Assembly (NCBI RefSeq): GCF_028583425.1
Contig: NC_072790.1
Location: forward strand, 212,638,897-212,702,896
Length of the DNA: 64,000 nt
Source: Eublepharis macularius
Taxonomy: Eukaryota > Chordata > Lepidosauria > Squamata > Eublepharidae
Direction of reading: 5' to 3'
Shown here: positions 1 to 12,200 of the stretch, one piece after another
Layout of the letters: every line of letters starts with the position of its first letter
Position numbering within the stretch: position 1 is the stretch's first letter
Notes under the pieces: generated by a model
The model's input: only the letters and a program-made list of their open reading frames with translations
Told to the model about the DNA's origin: nothing
The model's database searches: none
Program-made: the position numbers and the translations under genes

Positions 1-334
1 ATTAGAAATTACCCATTGGTTTAATTGCATCAATCTGAGTTTAATCAGATTATACTTTCTTAATCGCCACAGTGTTTAAATTGCTTACCTTAACTAGGTA
101 GACTCATCACTGGTGTTGTGAATGGTCATTGTACTTATTGTGTATTGTTTTGCATTTTGCATAGAAATGTCCTAGATTACACCTCTGGCATTTTGAGGCC
201 ATTTAACCATACATTTCGCAATGTGCCCCTGTTTGTCAACTTTCATTTCATGTAGCTCAAGAATTTATTTACTTCAGTTATCACCCATTTTCATAAAAGT
301 GACTGAAGGTAGATTACAAACGATAGAAAACAAT

Positions 335-760
335 TAAATCAGACAGCGTAGGACATCCAATAAACCATGGAAGTATGGAGGCCTTCCTGACTTCTTCAGG
401 CAGGTTGTTCCACAAGGTGGGAGCCACAATGCAGAATGAACATGCACAAGCAGTTGCTGATCTAACCCGTTTGCAGGGTGGCACCTTTAGAAGACTTTGC
501 TCACTTGATCAAAACAGTTCATGTGCAGCATAGCAAGAGAAGTGGTTCTACAAGTACGCGGGCCCAAGACCATTAAGGGTTTTAGAGGTAATAAACAATA
601 CCTTGAAGGGAATCCAGTAATTGATTGGAAACCAGTGGAGTGACTGCAGAATGGGTGTAATATGCATACTCCAGCTAACTCTGGATGGTATCCAAATTGT
701 AGCGTTCTGTAACCAACTGGAGTTTCCAAGCTGAGGCAGGCTATAGCCAATGAAAAGTTA
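335..760 (-). repeat. L2-type LINE 3' fragment
   Basis: Antisense LINE remnant. It reads on the minus strand like the last coding part of the L2 copies at 2.2-4.3 kb and 10.3-12.1 kb (shared text such as 'cagtggagtgactgcagaatgg' split over positions 634-657, and 'cttcaggcaggttgttccacaaggtggg' around 395-422). It is old, with many stops and no long frame. Confidence 0.6.
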
Positions 761-1384
761 TACTTCAGCACATCTGTTAGCCTTTTCAGTGCCACAAGAC
801 TCCTTTCTTTGTTTTCTTTCCTCTGAATCATTTATGACTGATCATCATCAAATTCAGACTTAACCTATGTGGGACCCTGTTTGGACTAATCTTCTTGCAG
901 CCCATTAAGATCACAAGGAATGAAAAACATTAGTCTGTTGTTACCTTTTAAGTTATCTTTCACTTTTGCCCCATAAAATTAATCCTGAGCAGCATAAAAG
1001 GGAGGCAAACAAACCTGTCATTCAGAAAGTTGCAGCAAAGAGTAGGTTCCTCCCCATCCTCTTAGGGCAGTGTTTCTCTCCTTTGGGATTTTATGGCCCA
1101 CCGTATGTACATGCTGCCTTCTGAGCTTCTGAAACCTCTCTAATGGCACCATCTTTAGCAAGCAACCATGCAGATCTTAGGCATCCAGCTCACTGCGATA
1201 AAAATATGTAAAGTGGGGCACTAATCCTATACTGACATTAGAAAAGAACATGGTATCTTGTGACTTCCTCCCAGAATCTGGCAGGTACTAGAGGAAGAGG
1301 AGGAACCTGCTGTATCTTCTTAACAGCTTCCATAGTTAGTATAGCAATGTTGATTGCTGTGCCAAAACCCTCAATCTGTTTGGT
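761..1384. other. no gene seen
   Basis: AT-rich sequence with no convincing exon, RNA gene or repeat that I can name. Confidence 0.4.
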
Positions 1385-1545
1385 AAAATCAAAAAGAGTC
1401 CAGTAGCACCTTTAAGACTAACCAATTTTATTATAGCATAAGCTTAGCTTATGCTATAATAAAATTGGTTAGTCTTAAAGGTGCTACTGGACTCTTTTTG
1501 ATTTTGCTACTACAGACTAACACGGCTAACTCCTCTGAATCTGTT
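1385..1545. repeat. perfect 60-bp head-to-head palindrome of a PLE-like tail
   Basis: Arms 1385-1444 and 1446-1505 are exact reverse complements separated by one base (1445). The right arm continues into 'agactaacacggctaact' (about 1515-1532), a tail common on short interspersed copies in reptile genomes that I associate with hammerhead-bearing Penelope-like elements. The hammerhead part is absent here, so the family call is tentative. The palindrome itself is certain. Confidence 0.75.
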
Positions 1546-2234
1546 TGGTGACCCCTTTAGACTTCCCCTTACAACTAAACAGACAGGATAAGAGACATCT
1601 GTAAGATGGTGCTGCAGAAATCAGGTTAGCAGCAGAGAGCACAGAACTTGGGCCCGGCTATCCAGAGTCTTTCATTTGAGACTACATTGCCTTATGGTAT
1701 ACTCTCCTCCAAAGCCTCCCACATAAATAGCAGCCATTACTAAATTCCCTGGTTCAGGACTGTTGGTGCTCTTTTACATGCTAATAAGTTGTCAACAGTA
1801 GGACAGTAATTGTCAGTTATGTGCCATAAGAAAACCACTAGTGTGCTGTGGAAAAAATAAGTTAAGCAATACAAGCTCTCTGTGAGTTCAGTTACCCAAA
1901 GAGAAAGTTTCCCTCTGTACCTAGCTGTTATGGACCTTGTTTCCTTCCAGTTCTGTTCAGAAATGGAGCACTTATGTCCCAGAGATGAAATGCTGTCAGA
2001 GGAAGTTGCCTGTTGTATTTCTACATCAATCACTGATTTAGTCACTCTTGATCAAAAGGGCAGTATTTGTTTGAGAGTAGGCATTTCTTGCGCTTAAACA
2101 CACTCAAGTAAATATTTTTGCCTGTCAAAGTGAAGTCTGCCTTACCTATCAGAAGTCTGGGAAATACAAATGCAAGAGGGGTATACATATCAAAACAGGA
2201 TGATTCTTCTGAAAAACTAGGTGTCACTTTCCCC
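1546..2234. other. no gene seen
   Basis: Short overlapping open frames on both strands between 1740 and 2230 have no recognisable domain and no splice context, so I treat them as chance. Confidence 0.4.
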
Positions 2235-4330
2235 AGAAGTGAAAAAGAGTTTCAGGGCAGCAAAGCCAATTTTTTTATTTATTTATGTCATTTACGGTCC
2301 GCCTTTCTCACTGACACTCAAGGTGGATTACACAGTGTGAGAGTAGTATAGTCAGTATCAAGGACAATTTCGTAAACAATGGCATAGGGCAAATAAACAC
2401 AAGTTTACAAAGACATAACATTAGCAAAAATCCAATACAGAGTTCAAGAAATGCTGAAACAGAACATAAGCAATTCTAGGGCTGACATAGGAGCATGTAT
2501 TTAAAGCAACAGATAGTACATAAGGCAACTTAGTGGTGAAGTCTATGGTCCCTAAATCATTAGCAGAGCATCTGAGACCCCTCCCTACAATACAAAAGCC
2601 TTTTTGAATAATTTGGCTTTGCATTGTTTGTGGAAAGTCAGGAGAGTGGGAGCTCTCCTGACCTCCTCAGGCAGGCCATTCCACAGGGTGGGGTCACCAC
2701 AGAGAAAACCTGTGTATGGGCTGCTGTTGATTTCACCCATGTGCAGAGTGGCACCTGCTGTTACCAAAATTGGTCTCCTTGTGAATAGGAGGGAATTAGC
2801 AGCAAGGAGAAGGCTATGCAAGTGGGGCAACAAGTGGGATCCTCCACCAATTTTTACAGGGTCCCCTCCCCAAGGAAACTGCTGAGATGGGTGTTCTTTG
2901 AAATAAAGAGTAGTTTTTATTTAAAAGGGAAAACGTTCACACAAGCACACCAGAGTCCTAGGAAATTAGCCAGAAGTTGGAATAGAGTGAGGGATTCAGG
3001 ATATAGTTACCATCAGAGGAGTAGTGTAGTCATGTTCTCCACCAGGAGAGCTTAGGGAAGGAGACCCTAAGGGTACAGTGCTCCGAAGAGGTGTGCACAA
3101 TTTGAGGGGGCAAAGCCCAGGTTCTTTTAGGCTAAATCAGGCCCTGGGGTGGGAAGGTGCCTTGGCCATTAGGACAAAGACCTTAAAGGTTACCTCCCGG
3201 GAATGACAAAGGTTTGAGTACCTTTGTTTGGTGCTACCAGGGTGTGACAAATCTGATAGGTTACTCCTGGTGCTTCACAAAGAAACATCATTTATTAAAT
3301 GTTCCCAGAGCTTGGCTATTGAATTTAGAGTTTTGATAAATGTTCCCAGGAAGGAGTTACAAACTTATCAAAGCTGATTGGTGGTCCTAGATCGTAGGAT
3401 AGGATTCAATCAATTGGAAGAGGGGAGATTGGAATGTTTTAGAGCGGTGACTCACGAGCACCTCTATGGTCAAGATAGCACATTCTGCAGTATGCGAAGG
3501 CAGAAGCCAATCACGGCCAGTCGCTCAGCTTTTACTCACATTCCATTCATGACTCACTCTCCCAGGTGGAGTCCGGCAACACTTTGCTCAGCTGGCTGGT
3601 TTGCTAATGCAAATTAAGGTGCATCAGATTTAAGGAGCTTATGATTTTTATACCATAAGCAGCTTCTAAAGATGGCGGAGGCCGGGCTGACTGTTCACAC
3701 TGCAGGAGACTTTGTTCAGATGAACGAAGTTGCTGTGGAGGAACATAGTGAGGGAGGCAGTCCTGTAGGTATGCCAGACCAAGGCCATGAAGAGCTTTAT
3801 ATGTGACAACCAATACCTGAACTGAGCACGGTAACTGATAGGTAGCCAGTGGAGTGACTGCAGAATGGGAGTGATGTTCATGCTCTTGCTTGCTCCTGCT
3901 AACAGTTGAGCCTCAGCGCTTTGCACCAATTGAAGTCTTCTAGTTAACTTAGATAAGAGACCTATGTATTGTGCATTACAGTAGTCAAGTCTTGATGTTA
4001 CCATAGCATGGATCCAGGTGGCCAGGTCAGCCACATTGAGGTAAGAAGCCATCTTTCAGGCTAGAGTGAGGTTGTAGAAAGCATTTTTTGCAGCTGCCTT
4101 AACTTGTTTTTCTAGTAGTAGCATTGGATCCAGTATAACCCCTAGGCTCTTAACTGAGTCTGTGTGGGTCAAACAAACACCCTCAAAAGTGGGGAGTACA
4201 ATGTCCTTTAAGATCTCTGCCTTTCCAACAAACATCACTTCTATCTTGTCTGGGTTAATTTTGAGTTGTTCTTTTTCAGTCATTTCACCACAGCTGTCAG
4301 GCAGCAATCCAGGATTTCTACTGGGCAAGT
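2235..4330 (-). mobile_element. L2-type LINE, 5'-truncated and interrupted
   Basis: Non-LTR retrotransposon remnant on the minus strand. The region 4328-4056 encodes the end of the reverse-transcriptase domain and linker (..NPDKIEVMFVGKAEIL.., ..SLGVILDPMLLLEKQVKAAAKNA..). The region 4052-3666 continues with 'MASYLNVADLATWIHAMVTS' and a DYCNA motif, and 2833-2585 encodes the conserved LINE C terminus (..CGDPTLWNGLPEEVR..). The 3' end at 2240-2350 is the typical 'gtccgcctttctcactgacactcaaggtgg' type tail, split by divergence. The endonuclease and most of RT are missing. The frame is broken in several places, and a foreign block of about 0.77 kb (2836-3610) splits it. The plus copy at 10.3-12.1 kb is its sister. 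Confidence 0.8.
2836..3610. repeat. unclassified insertion inside the L2 copy, possibly LTR-like
   Basis: This block interrupts the L2 sequence. It carries AATAAA-type signals on both strands near 2900-2920 ('tgaaataaagagtag'), as a terminal repeat might, but I could not define TG..CA ends or a target duplication. The family is unknown. Confidence 0.35.
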
Positions 4331-7300
4331 AAATAGTTCATTACTTGGTTTAATTGAAACAGGCGCTTTTTATAAGGTGTGCACGTGGGTAAGCATCCAG
4401 ATAAAGTACAAGCACACTAGAAACAGAGAGGATGGTAGAACACCAAACTTTATTTTTGTATAGGTTTGCACTGCTAACACTGAGCCATTTGTTGGTATGT
4501 AAAAGGCAAAATTATTAGCAGCTGTAAGTGACATATAAGGGAGTATTTAAAATAAAAAATACAATAAAGGCAAGAATGTAATAAAGAAATACTCACTGCA
4601 GTGTTATGGTAATTTTCTTTGTTTTATTTTATGTAAAACCAGATGGAGGAAAACAACAGTACAGGTTACATTCTTTTTTTTCTTTATCCTTTCTGTATTC
4701 CTCTCCACAGGACCTTGGCTGCAAACCTAGGGACATTTTCCTAGGAATAGTCCCATTGAATAACATGACGGTTTGCTGTTAGTAGTTCTGTTTAGGATTA
4801 TTTTCTGTCCTTTATTGTTTTTGATTTTAGGATAGATAAGTTATTTTTGTCTGTTTCTTGAAACCAAGATATGGTGTTTGCATTAACAAAAACAAAGTAA
4901 ATAAAAAAGTAAATAACTAAATACAAGCACAGCCATTTTGAAATTGGTTGCTTTCCTACCAAGGAACCACAATTTGTAGCAATATACTGTTCTAAGGCCC
5001 TCCCAAGAGAAATCTCCACCTTCCCTCCTCTCTTTCCTGGGGCTAAAAAGCATTTTGCTTGTCCTTTGTCATTTGGTATTATCCTTGGGGTTTCCAGACA
5101 GTATTAATATGGGGTAGTGGTGGAGGATTAAGAGGTTTCAAAGGCTATTAAAAGACCACTGCTTCCGTCTAGAATTTCTTCTAATCCATGCAACTTGTGT
5201 CATGTTGTGCCAGAAAGAACTTCAATGAAAAGATCCAGCCATCTGTAATAAGGCTGCAGTTTATATGGGGTGGTACAATCTGAGAGCACATGCAAGTTAA
5301 GGCTGCCTTTGACAAATGCCGTCCTTAATAGACATGCAGTGGTGTATGATTTTCTTCCTGCAAAGGTTTACAAGGGTGCAGTGCAACAGCAAGGAATCCT
5401 GTTTGCATAAATGTTTTACATCCAAGTCCATCATCCAACCGCAAGACACTGTGATTCTGAATTATCCTGGATTGTAGTCAGGCTTCTAGACACCAGTGGC
5501 TTTTGAAACTTATATATGCCAACAGTTGTTCGGTTCTGTCATGTAGAACACTGCAGTGTTTGTGGAGGCACGACTGCCCTAATGTCACAGAGTGGCAGCA
5601 CGGGTGTCTAATTGCCATCGCGCAGGTTGCTCTAACAACATCTGCTGAAATTTTATTTTCTGCCCAGTAAGATTGCATAGACAGCATTCTGTGCATGGAC
5701 TCCAGAGTTGTGGAGCTCTGTGGAGTCCATGTCCAGCATACGGTCTGTGCAATTTTAATCATATTATGCAGAAGCTAGTTCAGTTAGCAATATGACAATA
5801 TCAGATATGCATTTATCCTCCAAAAATTGTATCCATCCCTTCTCGTGGACCCTAAGCTTCAAACTATGGATAGAATTGCTAGATTCTGTGCAGCCACTAA
5901 AATCTACCATAGTTCAATGCTGACTTAATTATTTATATTTGTTATTTTTATGTTTTTTAGGTACCCGTTTCCTGTAAATATTTTTGCTATTGTATGCCTT
6001 ATTTTGCTGGTCACTGACCATAAGAAACGATTGACTGAATTTGGAATAAGTGTGTGCTCATAGCTTGCCTGGGATCCAGAGAATTATTATAGTTCCATAA
6101 GTCCAAGGGGCTTTCTTGTTGTACTGAAGGCTGATGGAAGTTTCAAAACCAATTTAAGATGGGGCTTGGGTGTGTCTGATGTCCAAAGAAAGAGTGTCAA
6201 CAATTCCACTGGGCTAGCATAAACCCCATGTGTAAAACTCCACAGATCTCTTGATCTTGGGAACTGCTTCTTAGAGCACATTGACTTATGTAAATTCACA
6301 GTGCAGCCATTATTAATGACTGATTTTGGTAAGCATTAGAATTCTGAGGGGGATTCAGGATTTTAGGCCACCCCTTGTCCTCCCTTGCAGTAGCTTCTGA
6401 CATCCAGTGGAGGTGAGTTGTTTTATGCTGATCATCGCACCCTCAGGCTAAAATTCTAGACCCTACTTTTCTTATCCATGTCCTTAAAAAGTGGCACATA
6501 GCAAACAGGATCAAACCTAACATTTAGGAGTGGGCGGATGGCCATCAGGCACAAGGGGCTCATTGAATGTGTGCCTGGAATCTGTTGATTGTATGCATCA
6601 TAAATATATCTGTATAGTTGCATTGTCTGATTCTGGGACCCCATCCTGGACATTTGCCAAGGGCCCAGGAATTACTAAAACTGCCTCTCCTTAAAAGATT
6701 ATCTTCCTTTATTTTCATAACTATCTAGGCAAAAGTGTTTTAACAAGCATAGTACTGGATCTCTCTTCAGATGCTGATGAGATTGCACAGATAATTGGTT
6801 TATTAAATAAACTGCTTTGTCTTCCAACAGCAGCTGTTATCATTAAACAGCTGAAATGAAATGCATTTCACAGTCTAGGTCACCTAAAGCCAAATGTGTG
6901 AATGCACAATTAAGACAATTTGATGTCCATTTTCCCTTAAAATATCATGCTAATGTATTAAATGTGCAGTTAATTTCTTTGCATTAGAACACTTTGTTCT
7001 TTAACTGCTTAGTGAACCCTTCTGAATTACATTTACACTCCAAGCATTCCAAGAGGGTCTTGAAATAAAGTACGAATACAGTCCCTGGAAAGCTGGTCTC
7101 TTCAATCCCTACTGAAATTATGATAAACTTCAGAAGAGCACATATTCATTTCAATGTGACTTGCAGTGAAAAACGGGCCAATGAATTGCACCCTTGGTTT
7201 AGGCTTGCATAATAGGAAACATAAATTTACCTCTCATCACTTTATGTGAAAGCTGGAAATTAATCACTATCATAACCATCACGAAGGCTTCTTAAAAGGA

Positions 7301-7539
7301 GACATTGTTGCACTGAACCAGCCAGTTGGGCATAAGCCACATGCATTTACAGTGGAGCTTTCTGAATTTTTCAATAAACCAAGCAGTGTTCTTAAACTTT
7401 GTAACTGCAAAGCTATGAAAGGGCTAATTCATATCATATTTTTTCCTCAGAAGATATTCAGCTGAGCTTCCTCCAAAGAGCTGCCAAATTTTTCAGCCTT
7501 CTGCTCATGTCTTTAATACTAAATTGGTCTGCTTTCCAT
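4331..7539. other. no gene seen; intergenic
   Basis: I found no exon, SINE or LINE I can name. A small imperfect hairpin sits at about 5693-5732 (catggactccagag against ctctgtggagtccatg). MTIF2, the expected neighbour upstream of PRORSD1 in mammals, is not recognisable in the six frames here. Confidence 0.4.
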
Positions 7540-7700
7540 TTATACCCTACCTTGCTCTCCAAAGGGGACCCAACGTGGCTTTCATAATTATTCTTTCCTC
7601 CAGTTTATCCTAACGACCACCCAGTAAAGCAGAGTGAGGATTTGAGCCTGAGTCTCCCAAATCCTAGTCCAACACTCTTAACAACTACACTACAAAAGAC
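7540..7700 (-). repeat. tRNA-derived SINE remnant, antisense
   Basis: Reads on the minus strand like the squamate-type SINE body: 'gtgtagttgttaagagt' near 7680-7696, then a 'ttgggagactcaggctcaaatcc'-like B-box region, then a 'ctttggagagcaaggtagggtataaatgg'-like tail near 7540-7565. Strongly diverged. Confidence 0.5.
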
Positions 7701-7914
7701 TAACATGGGCAAGGACCCTATTGAAGGGGCTGGTAACTTTTTTTGGCAAGGCAGAATTAGATGACAATGCCTATACGTATACTATGAAAAGCTTCACCTG
7801 ATTTTTCAGAACATTTGCTTTGGCTTTTTGTTGGTTAACATTGCCGTCCCTTCTCCAGTGCTGGAGTGTGCTTGCTCTGATTTTATTTATTTTAAAGCAG
7901 CAAATAGCAATATG

Positions 7915-8135
7915 AAGCCAGTGTGGCAAAGTGGTTACAGTGGTAAACAAGGAACAACTGGATATGAATCTCCGCTCTGCCACAGAAGTTCACTGGGTGA
8001 TCCTGGGCCTGTCACAACCTCTCAGCTTTACCTACCTCACAGAGTTGTTTTGAGGATAAAGTGGAGAACAGGAGAACATGCTTTAGGTCCTCCTGATTAG
8101 AGAGGAAAGAGGGATATAAATTAAAAACAAATAAA
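7915..8135 (+). repeat. tRNA-derived SINE
   Basis: Starts 'gaagccagtgtggcaaagtgg', passes through 'tcactgggtgatcctgggcct' and 'cctacctcacagagttgttt' and ends 'gggatataaattaaaaac'. This order is the tRNA-head/body/tail layout of a SINE abundant in lizards. It does not fold as an intact tRNA gene. Confidence 0.75.
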
Positions 8136-8224
8136 AATAACATTGTTCCCGAGTTAAGAGAGCAAGCGTAATGCAAATGCTGAGACCGAGTATAAAAGTG
8201 CCTTGTTGGATTCTGGTTCTCAGC

Positions 8225-8455
8225 TTCAGTCACCCATCTGCATTATGGAATTGTGATGTTGTGGTTAGAGTGACAAACCAGGATCATGGAGATCTGCGCT
8301 TAAAAATCTCCACTCTGCCAAGATGTTTGCGGAGTGAACTTGGTGCAGGCACCTTCAGCCTATCCTATCCCTAGAAGGTTGTTATGAGGTTAAGAACAGG
8401 CAAATTGCATGTTTCCTGGAGCTCCTTAGAGGAGGGTGAGATATAACCATGGCTG
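8225..8455 (+). repeat. tRNA-derived SINE, diverged
   Basis: Second, more decayed copy of the same SINE type ('gatgttgtggttagagtgac' head, 'gaaggttgttatgaggttaag' body, 'gagggtgagatataacc' tail). Confidence 0.6.
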
Positions 8456-8539
8456 AGGAATACTGGCCTAGTTTACAAGCTCCTTGTAAGGATTATTGAG
8501 ATAATGTATGTAAAGCCCTTTACTGTATTATATACATTC

Positions 8540-8705
8540 TAAGTATAGGGGAAAAGTTCAATGGTTTAGCACAAACTTTGCATTCAGAAGGTCCAGGTTC
8601 AATCCCTGGTATCTTCAGTTAAGAGAGATCTCTGGGCGGAGGCACTTTTGCATTTGAGATGCAGCACAGTTGTTGGGCTCGCTCAAGAGCCTGAATTAGT
8701 GTTTA
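8540..8705 (+). repeat. tRNA-derived SINE, second family
   Basis: Head 'caatggtttagcacaaactt' with the B-box-like 'ggtccaggttcaatccctgg' at about 8590-8610, followed by 'atcttcagttaagagagatc'. The same family recurs at 15395-15545 (plus) and 46995-47215 (minus). Confidence 0.65.
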
Positions 8706-9029
8706 AAAAATTCTCTCCGGAGCAGCCTAAGTAAACTACAGTGTAGAGCCTCAGATTATGAGAAGCCTAACTACGCGCCCAATTACTAAATTACTGTTTG
8801 TTTTTTTGTAGTGATACAAGCCTCTTCAACCGTACGTAGTTTAGACCTCAGCATCTCTCATATAGACTGGCTCTCTTTCCTGCCTTCCAAGTTCCACTTA
8901 TTAAATAAAACGATTCAGGTCTCCATTTCTATAGATGCTTGCAGGAGAGTAAATCCTATTGAAAGGAATGGGATTTCCTTCCGAACCGAACGGTTAGGTT
9001 CACTCTATAAAGGATAATTTTCTCCCACG

Positions 9030-9213
9030 AACAGACGTCCACCCCCTTGCACAAAGCCTTAAAGTGACAGCAGCAATCCCGCTCTCCCTTTTTTAGCAGG
9101 AGCCGCCCTGCGGAAGCAAGCGCACTGCCGGCTTCCTCGTAGACTGTCGCCGTGGCAAGAGGGCTCTGGCTCGGAAGGCCTGCGGCGGCGAGTCGACAGT
9201 CTAGTCGCCGGCC
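9030..9213 (+). promoter_or_regulatory. PRORSD1: CpG-rich promoter and 5' UTR of PRORSD1
   Basis: GC and CpG content jumps from AT-rich flanks to a dense CpG stretch (about 9100-9360) that brackets the first exon. No TATA box is visible, as expected for a CpG-island housekeeping promoter. The exact transcription start cannot be read from sequence. Confidence 0.6.
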
Positions 9214-9294
9214 ATGACGGAGCAGCTTCGAGCGGCGCTGGACGAGCACCTGCGCGGCCTGGGCATCGAAGCGCTCTGCGTGGAACACCCCGAA
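9214..9294 (+). CDS. PRORSD1: PRORSD1 coding exon 1
   Basis: The ATG at 9214 opens 27 codons (MTEQLRAALDEHLRGLGIEA then LCVEHPE). They match the N-terminal helix of the family and end exactly at a consensus GTGAGT donor at 9295. The exon lies in the CpG island. Confidence 0.9.
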
Positions 9295-12200
9295 GTGAGT
9301 GAGCGAGCGGGCCGGCGGCCGGGCTTCGATTGCCCCGGAACGGGGCACTTTCGAAACGCTTTTCATGATGTGTTTGTAGCGACTTGTCTGCCTGCCTGTT
9401 GGATTTGGGGGACAAACTCAGAAGCAACCCTTTTTTTTCTCGACGGCCACGCAGTAGGAAGAAAAGCATGGTCATTTCCAGTTGTCACGGAGCCGGCTAC
9501 ATAATAATCGAAGGGTTGCCAGCCTCCAGGTGGGGCCTGGGAATCACCTGGAATCAAACTGACCCCCAGGCTATAGAGATCAGTTCCCCTGGAGAATGCT
9601 TTGGACGGTGGCGTCTATGATATGCCCTGCCTCCCTTATCCGCCCCCCCCAGGCTCCACCCCCTATCTCCAGGAATTTCCCAATCTGGAGCTGGCAACCC
9701 AAGGCTTCGGCTTGTGGGTGTTTGGAATTATCATACATACTGCTAGACACCAAAATCAATGAAAGTGCTGTGTGGACATATTTTGTCTCATTGGTCCATC
9801 TAGCCCAGTGTCTACTTTGGCAGCAGCACTCCTGGGTTTCAGGCAGGAGCTTTCCCCAGCCTACCTGGGACAGGGTTTGAACTCTGGAGCATTTGCATTC
9901 CTGAGAAAAGTGTAACACTTTGTGCTTCTTCCTGGGCAGGGGTTATACTGGATGATCTTTAGTTGTCTTCCAGATCTCTGCTTCTATCGCAACCTGGTAA
10001 TTAGCATTTAAGTGGGGAGAAATAATTCTGGAAGTGTGCAGAAATCATTCCGTGTAGTGATATGGACTGTAAATGTGGCTCAGCGGCTTGGAAGAATTTG
10101 GCGTCCAATTATATACTGTTATAGACAGGTATTTCTAGTGCCCTTCTGAGCTATTTGTTTGCCTTTATGGTCAGGTAGATGCTACAATGGCAAGTAAATC
10201 CCTTGATTAAGCAGAATAACGAACGGAAGCTGCTAAATTTCTTCTGAAGCTTTTAAAAATCAAGTAAGGACCACATAAGCAAACCACTAAGGTCTGTTGT
10301 AACTCAATCACTAAACCAGGGCACCTTCCCCCAGCTGCTCAAACAGTCGATTATCTGCTCACTAATAAAAAAAAAGCCATCCCTCGACAAAAATGATATG
10401 GCCCATTATTGCCCAGTCTCTAATCTGCCCTTTCTGGACAAAGTGATTGAGAAAGCAGTAGCTGACAAACTTCAGGTCTTCTTGGATAACTCGAGTGCTC
10501 TGAGTCTGGACCCTTTTCAGTCTGGGTTCAGATCACATCATGGGACAGATGTGAGACATATCATGCGGCAGAGACGGCACTAGTAGCTTTAGTGGATGAT
10601 CTTTGTCTGAATACAGACAAAGGCCATGCCTCCTTATTGCTCCTCCTGGATCTATGTGCAGCCTTTGACACAGTAGACTATGCCATCCTGTTGAGGCATT
10701 TAGAGACAGAAGTGGGCATCAAAAGATGTGCCTTGGACTGGTTTAAATCATTTCTCATGGAACGGACTTAAAGGGTTGCCATCAGAGATCTGCTATCTCC
10801 AGAATGGGAATTATCTTGTGGTATTCTGCAGGGCACAATCCTATCTCTCATGTTATTCAACCTCTATGTAAAGCCTTTAGAACTTATTCATAGCTATGGA
10901 GTGGGCTGTCATCAGTGCAGATAACACCCAACTCTATATCTCACTAGCCAAGTCCCCACTGGATGTAATAGAAATCTTGGATTGCTCGACAGATGTTGTC
11001 AAATGGCGGAAAACGAACAAATTGAAATTAAATTCAGACGAGAAGTGATGCTCGTTGGGAAGGCAGAGCTCTTGAAGGACATTGTACTTCCCACTTTTGA
11101 CAGAGTTTGTCTGACCCTTGCAGACTTGTTTAAGAGTCTAGGGGTTATACTGGATCCAGCGCTATTACTAGAAAAGCATGTTAAGGCAGCTGCAAAAAAT
11201 GCTTTCTGCAACTTCTCTAGCCTGAAAGATGGCTTCCTACCTTAACATGGCTGATCTGGCCACCTGGATCCATGCTATAGTAACATCAAGACTTGACTCT
11301 TGTAATGTACTATACATAGGTCTCCCATCTAGGTTAACTAGGAGACTGCAGTTAGTGCAAAATGCTGTGGCTTAGCTGTTACCAGGAGTGAGCTGGAGCA
11401 TGAATATCACTCCCATTCTGCAGTCACTCCACTGGCTACCTATCAGTTACTGTTGTCAGTTCAAGGTATTGGCTATCACATACAAGGCTCTTCATGCCCT
11501 TCGTCCAGCATACCTATGGGACTGCCTCTCTCCATATGTTCCTCTACAGCAGCTTTGCTCATCTGAACAGGGTCTCCTGTAGATGTCACCTTGCACATGG
11601 ATGAAATCAACAGCTGCCCCTCCACATGCATTCTCTGTGGTGGCCTGTCCTATGGAACGGCCTGCCTGAGGAAGTCAGGAGAGTCCCCACTCTCCTGGCT
11701 TTCTGCAAATGATGCAAAACTGAATTATTCAAAAGGACTTTGTACTCAGATAGGAAGACCGTATTGTAGGGAGGTAGACTTTGCCATGATGTTGCCTGAC
11801 ATATTATCTGTGGCTTTATGTATGTGCTCTTATGTATTACCTGTTGCTTTAAGTATGACCCTACTGGGTAGTTCTGGGTTGTCTGATATCAGTCCTAGAA
11901 CTGCTAATGCTCTGTTTTCTTCAACTCTGTATCAGATTTTTGCTTATGTTATGTCTTTGTAAACTTGCATTTATTTACCCTATGAGATTGTTTATTGAAA
12001 TGTCCTTGATATTCACTGTACTAATCTCACACTATGTAATCTGCCTTTAGTCTCAGTGAGAAAGGCAGACTATAAATAACAAATGAATCTTTTCTCTAAT
12101 AGTGATCACATGCAGGCAGTCATACTCCAAGGCAGGAGATTAAAATGTATATACTATACCGTGCTCCCATTATTAGACATTTTAAAACATTAGGACAAGT

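Noticed and set aside
8580-8620. tRNA-like A/B-box sequences in several places (for example here, 15405 and 47160)
   Set aside because: They are heads of tRNA-derived SINEs. No intact cloverleaf or acceptor stem is seen.
1-9000. Search for MTIF2 exons, the expected neighbour of PRORSD1
   Set aside because: No translation resembling its GTPase or other domains was found on either strand. It may lie to the left of the window or be rearranged.
8956-9475. Open frames of 136-138 codons on the minus strand over the PRORSD1 start
   Set aside because: They are antisense shadows of the CpG-rich first exon, with no homology recognised.
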